A DNA stretch of 64,000 nt from Heloderma charlesbogerti (lineage: Eukaryota > Chordata > Lepidosauria > Squamata > Helodermatidae): positions 1,674,001-1,738,000 of the forward strand of contig JANEZZ010001866.1 of NCBI GenBank assembly GCA_026122225.1, in the 5' to 3' direction. Both the position numbers and the translations under genes were made by a program. Below are positions 63,300 to 64,000 of the stretch, piece after piece (position 1 is the stretch's first letter; every line of letters starts with the position of its first letter). Under the pieces are notes generated by a model. It did no database searches. It saw only the letters and a list, made by a program, of their open reading frames with translations, and was not told the origin of the DNA.

Positions 63300-64000
63300 C
63301 AGAGATAGCCTAGCTACAGTTATCCATGCTCTGATAACTTCTTGCCTGGATTACTGCAATGCATTATCCATGGGGCTGCCTTTGAAAACGGTCCGGAAAC
63401 TTCAGCTGGTCCAAAATAGGGCAGCAAGATTGTTAACAGGGACTGGCCAATGAGATCACATTATGCCAGTACTTTTCCATCTGCACTGGCTGCCAGTCCA
63501 TTTCTGGGCCTGATTCAAAGTGCTGGTATTAACATTCAAAGCCCTTAACAGCTTGGGGCCAGATTATCTGAAGGATCACCTCCTCCCATATGTGCCTGCC
63601 CGGACCCTAAGATCATCCTCAGCAGTTCTTCTCTGTGAGCCCCTGCCAAAAGGATTGAGGCGGGTGGCTCCCAGGAAGAGGGCCTTTTCTGCTGTGGCCC
63701 CCCAGCTGTGGAATGAGGTCCCTAGAGAGGTTTGCCTGGCACCTACGTTGTACTCCTTCTGGCACCAGGTGAAGACCTTCTTATTCTCCCAGGCATTTTA
63801 GCATTTTAGCTTTCTAGACTTTTAGCTTTGGTGTTTTAAATCTGTATTTTAAATCTCTGCATTGCTGCTAAGTTTTATTCTGGTTGTATTGTTATATTGT
63901 GGTTTTAATGCTTTTATGTTTTATATTGTTTTATTCTGTGCTTTTTGGTTTAATTTTTGTGACCCACCCAGAGAGCTTTGGCTATTGGGCAGTATAGAAA
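63300..64000 (+). mobile_element. L2-clade LINE 3' end, coding tail and 3' UTR
   Basis: Starts in the thumb region (TSCLDYCNALSMGLPLKTV, KLQLVQNRAARLLTGT), continues with TFKALNSLGPDYLKDHLLP, PARTLRSSSAVLLCEPLPK, RAFSAVAPQLWNEVPREV and HQVKTFLFSQAF, then stop at 63799-63801. At least two in-frame stops before 63520 make it defective. The untranslated end with ACCCACCCAGAGAGCTTTGG and CAGTATAGAAA reaches the window edge, so the tail is cut. Confidence 0.85.

Noticed and set aside
63520..63801. A 93-codon gene near the right edge
   Set aside because: It is the C-terminal tail of a defective L2 LINE polyprotein with upstream in-frame stops.

Overview
The window looks like ordinary intergenic and intronic chromosomal DNA from a squamate reptile (lizard or snake). 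The evidence is the repeat mix: 3' ends of CR1-clade LINEs (two subfamilies), L2-clade LINE ends, tRNA-derived SINEs, many short inverted-repeat DNA transposons and, above all, a BovB (RTE-clade) LINE. BovB is known mainly from squamates and ruminants, and the CR1/L2/MITE background here is reptilian, not mammalian. No bacterial, plasmid or phage feature is present, and I see no CRISPR array, rRNA or genuine tRNA gene.

Host gene. The only host protein-coding gene I can support is a single-exon, seven-transmembrane receptor of 362 residues at 44304-45392 (+). It is the chemerin receptor CMKLR1 (ChemR23). A splice acceptor lies three bases before the start codon, so this is probably the last, coding exon, and its 5' untranslated exons and intron should lie upstream. 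Two AATAAA signals about 400 bases past the stop could end the transcript.

Mobile DNA, left to right. 1-14 kb: CR1 3' ends, a palindromic 220-bp hAT-like MITE (called MITE-B here), a palindromic about 130-bp MITE (MITE-A), L2 and SINE remnants, with nested insertions. 13.2-18.2 kb: two adjacent CR1-type fragments. One is split by a 544-bp hAT-like element and the other by a full-length BovB (14542-17768, minus strand) with an intact 1047-codon ORF and a perfect 12-bp target-site duplication. 18-39 kb: mostly anonymous sequence with scattered MITEs, SINEs and microsatellites, including a 591-bp element with perfect 19-bp terminal inverted repeats. 39-43 kb: a CR1 reverse-transcriptase fragment nested in MITE-A, then L2, CR1 and SINE pieces. 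44-45.8 kb: CMKLR1. 46-64 kb: degenerate tandem repeats, more hAT-like elements with 8-bp duplications, a 354/357-bp direct duplication 6.5 kb apart, a SINE cluster, a perfect 3 x 91-bp tandem array that grew out of MITE-A, CR1 and two L2 ends.

The genes do not form a pathway. The most notable item is the BovB copy, which has every catalytic motif of an autonomous retrotransposon and looks young. The second is a family of 'TAGGGATG' elements with 8-bp duplications (at least four well-bounded copies), some carrying elaborate internal hairpins. All repeat boundaries and identities were judged by eye; family names for the MITEs are descriptive labels of mine.
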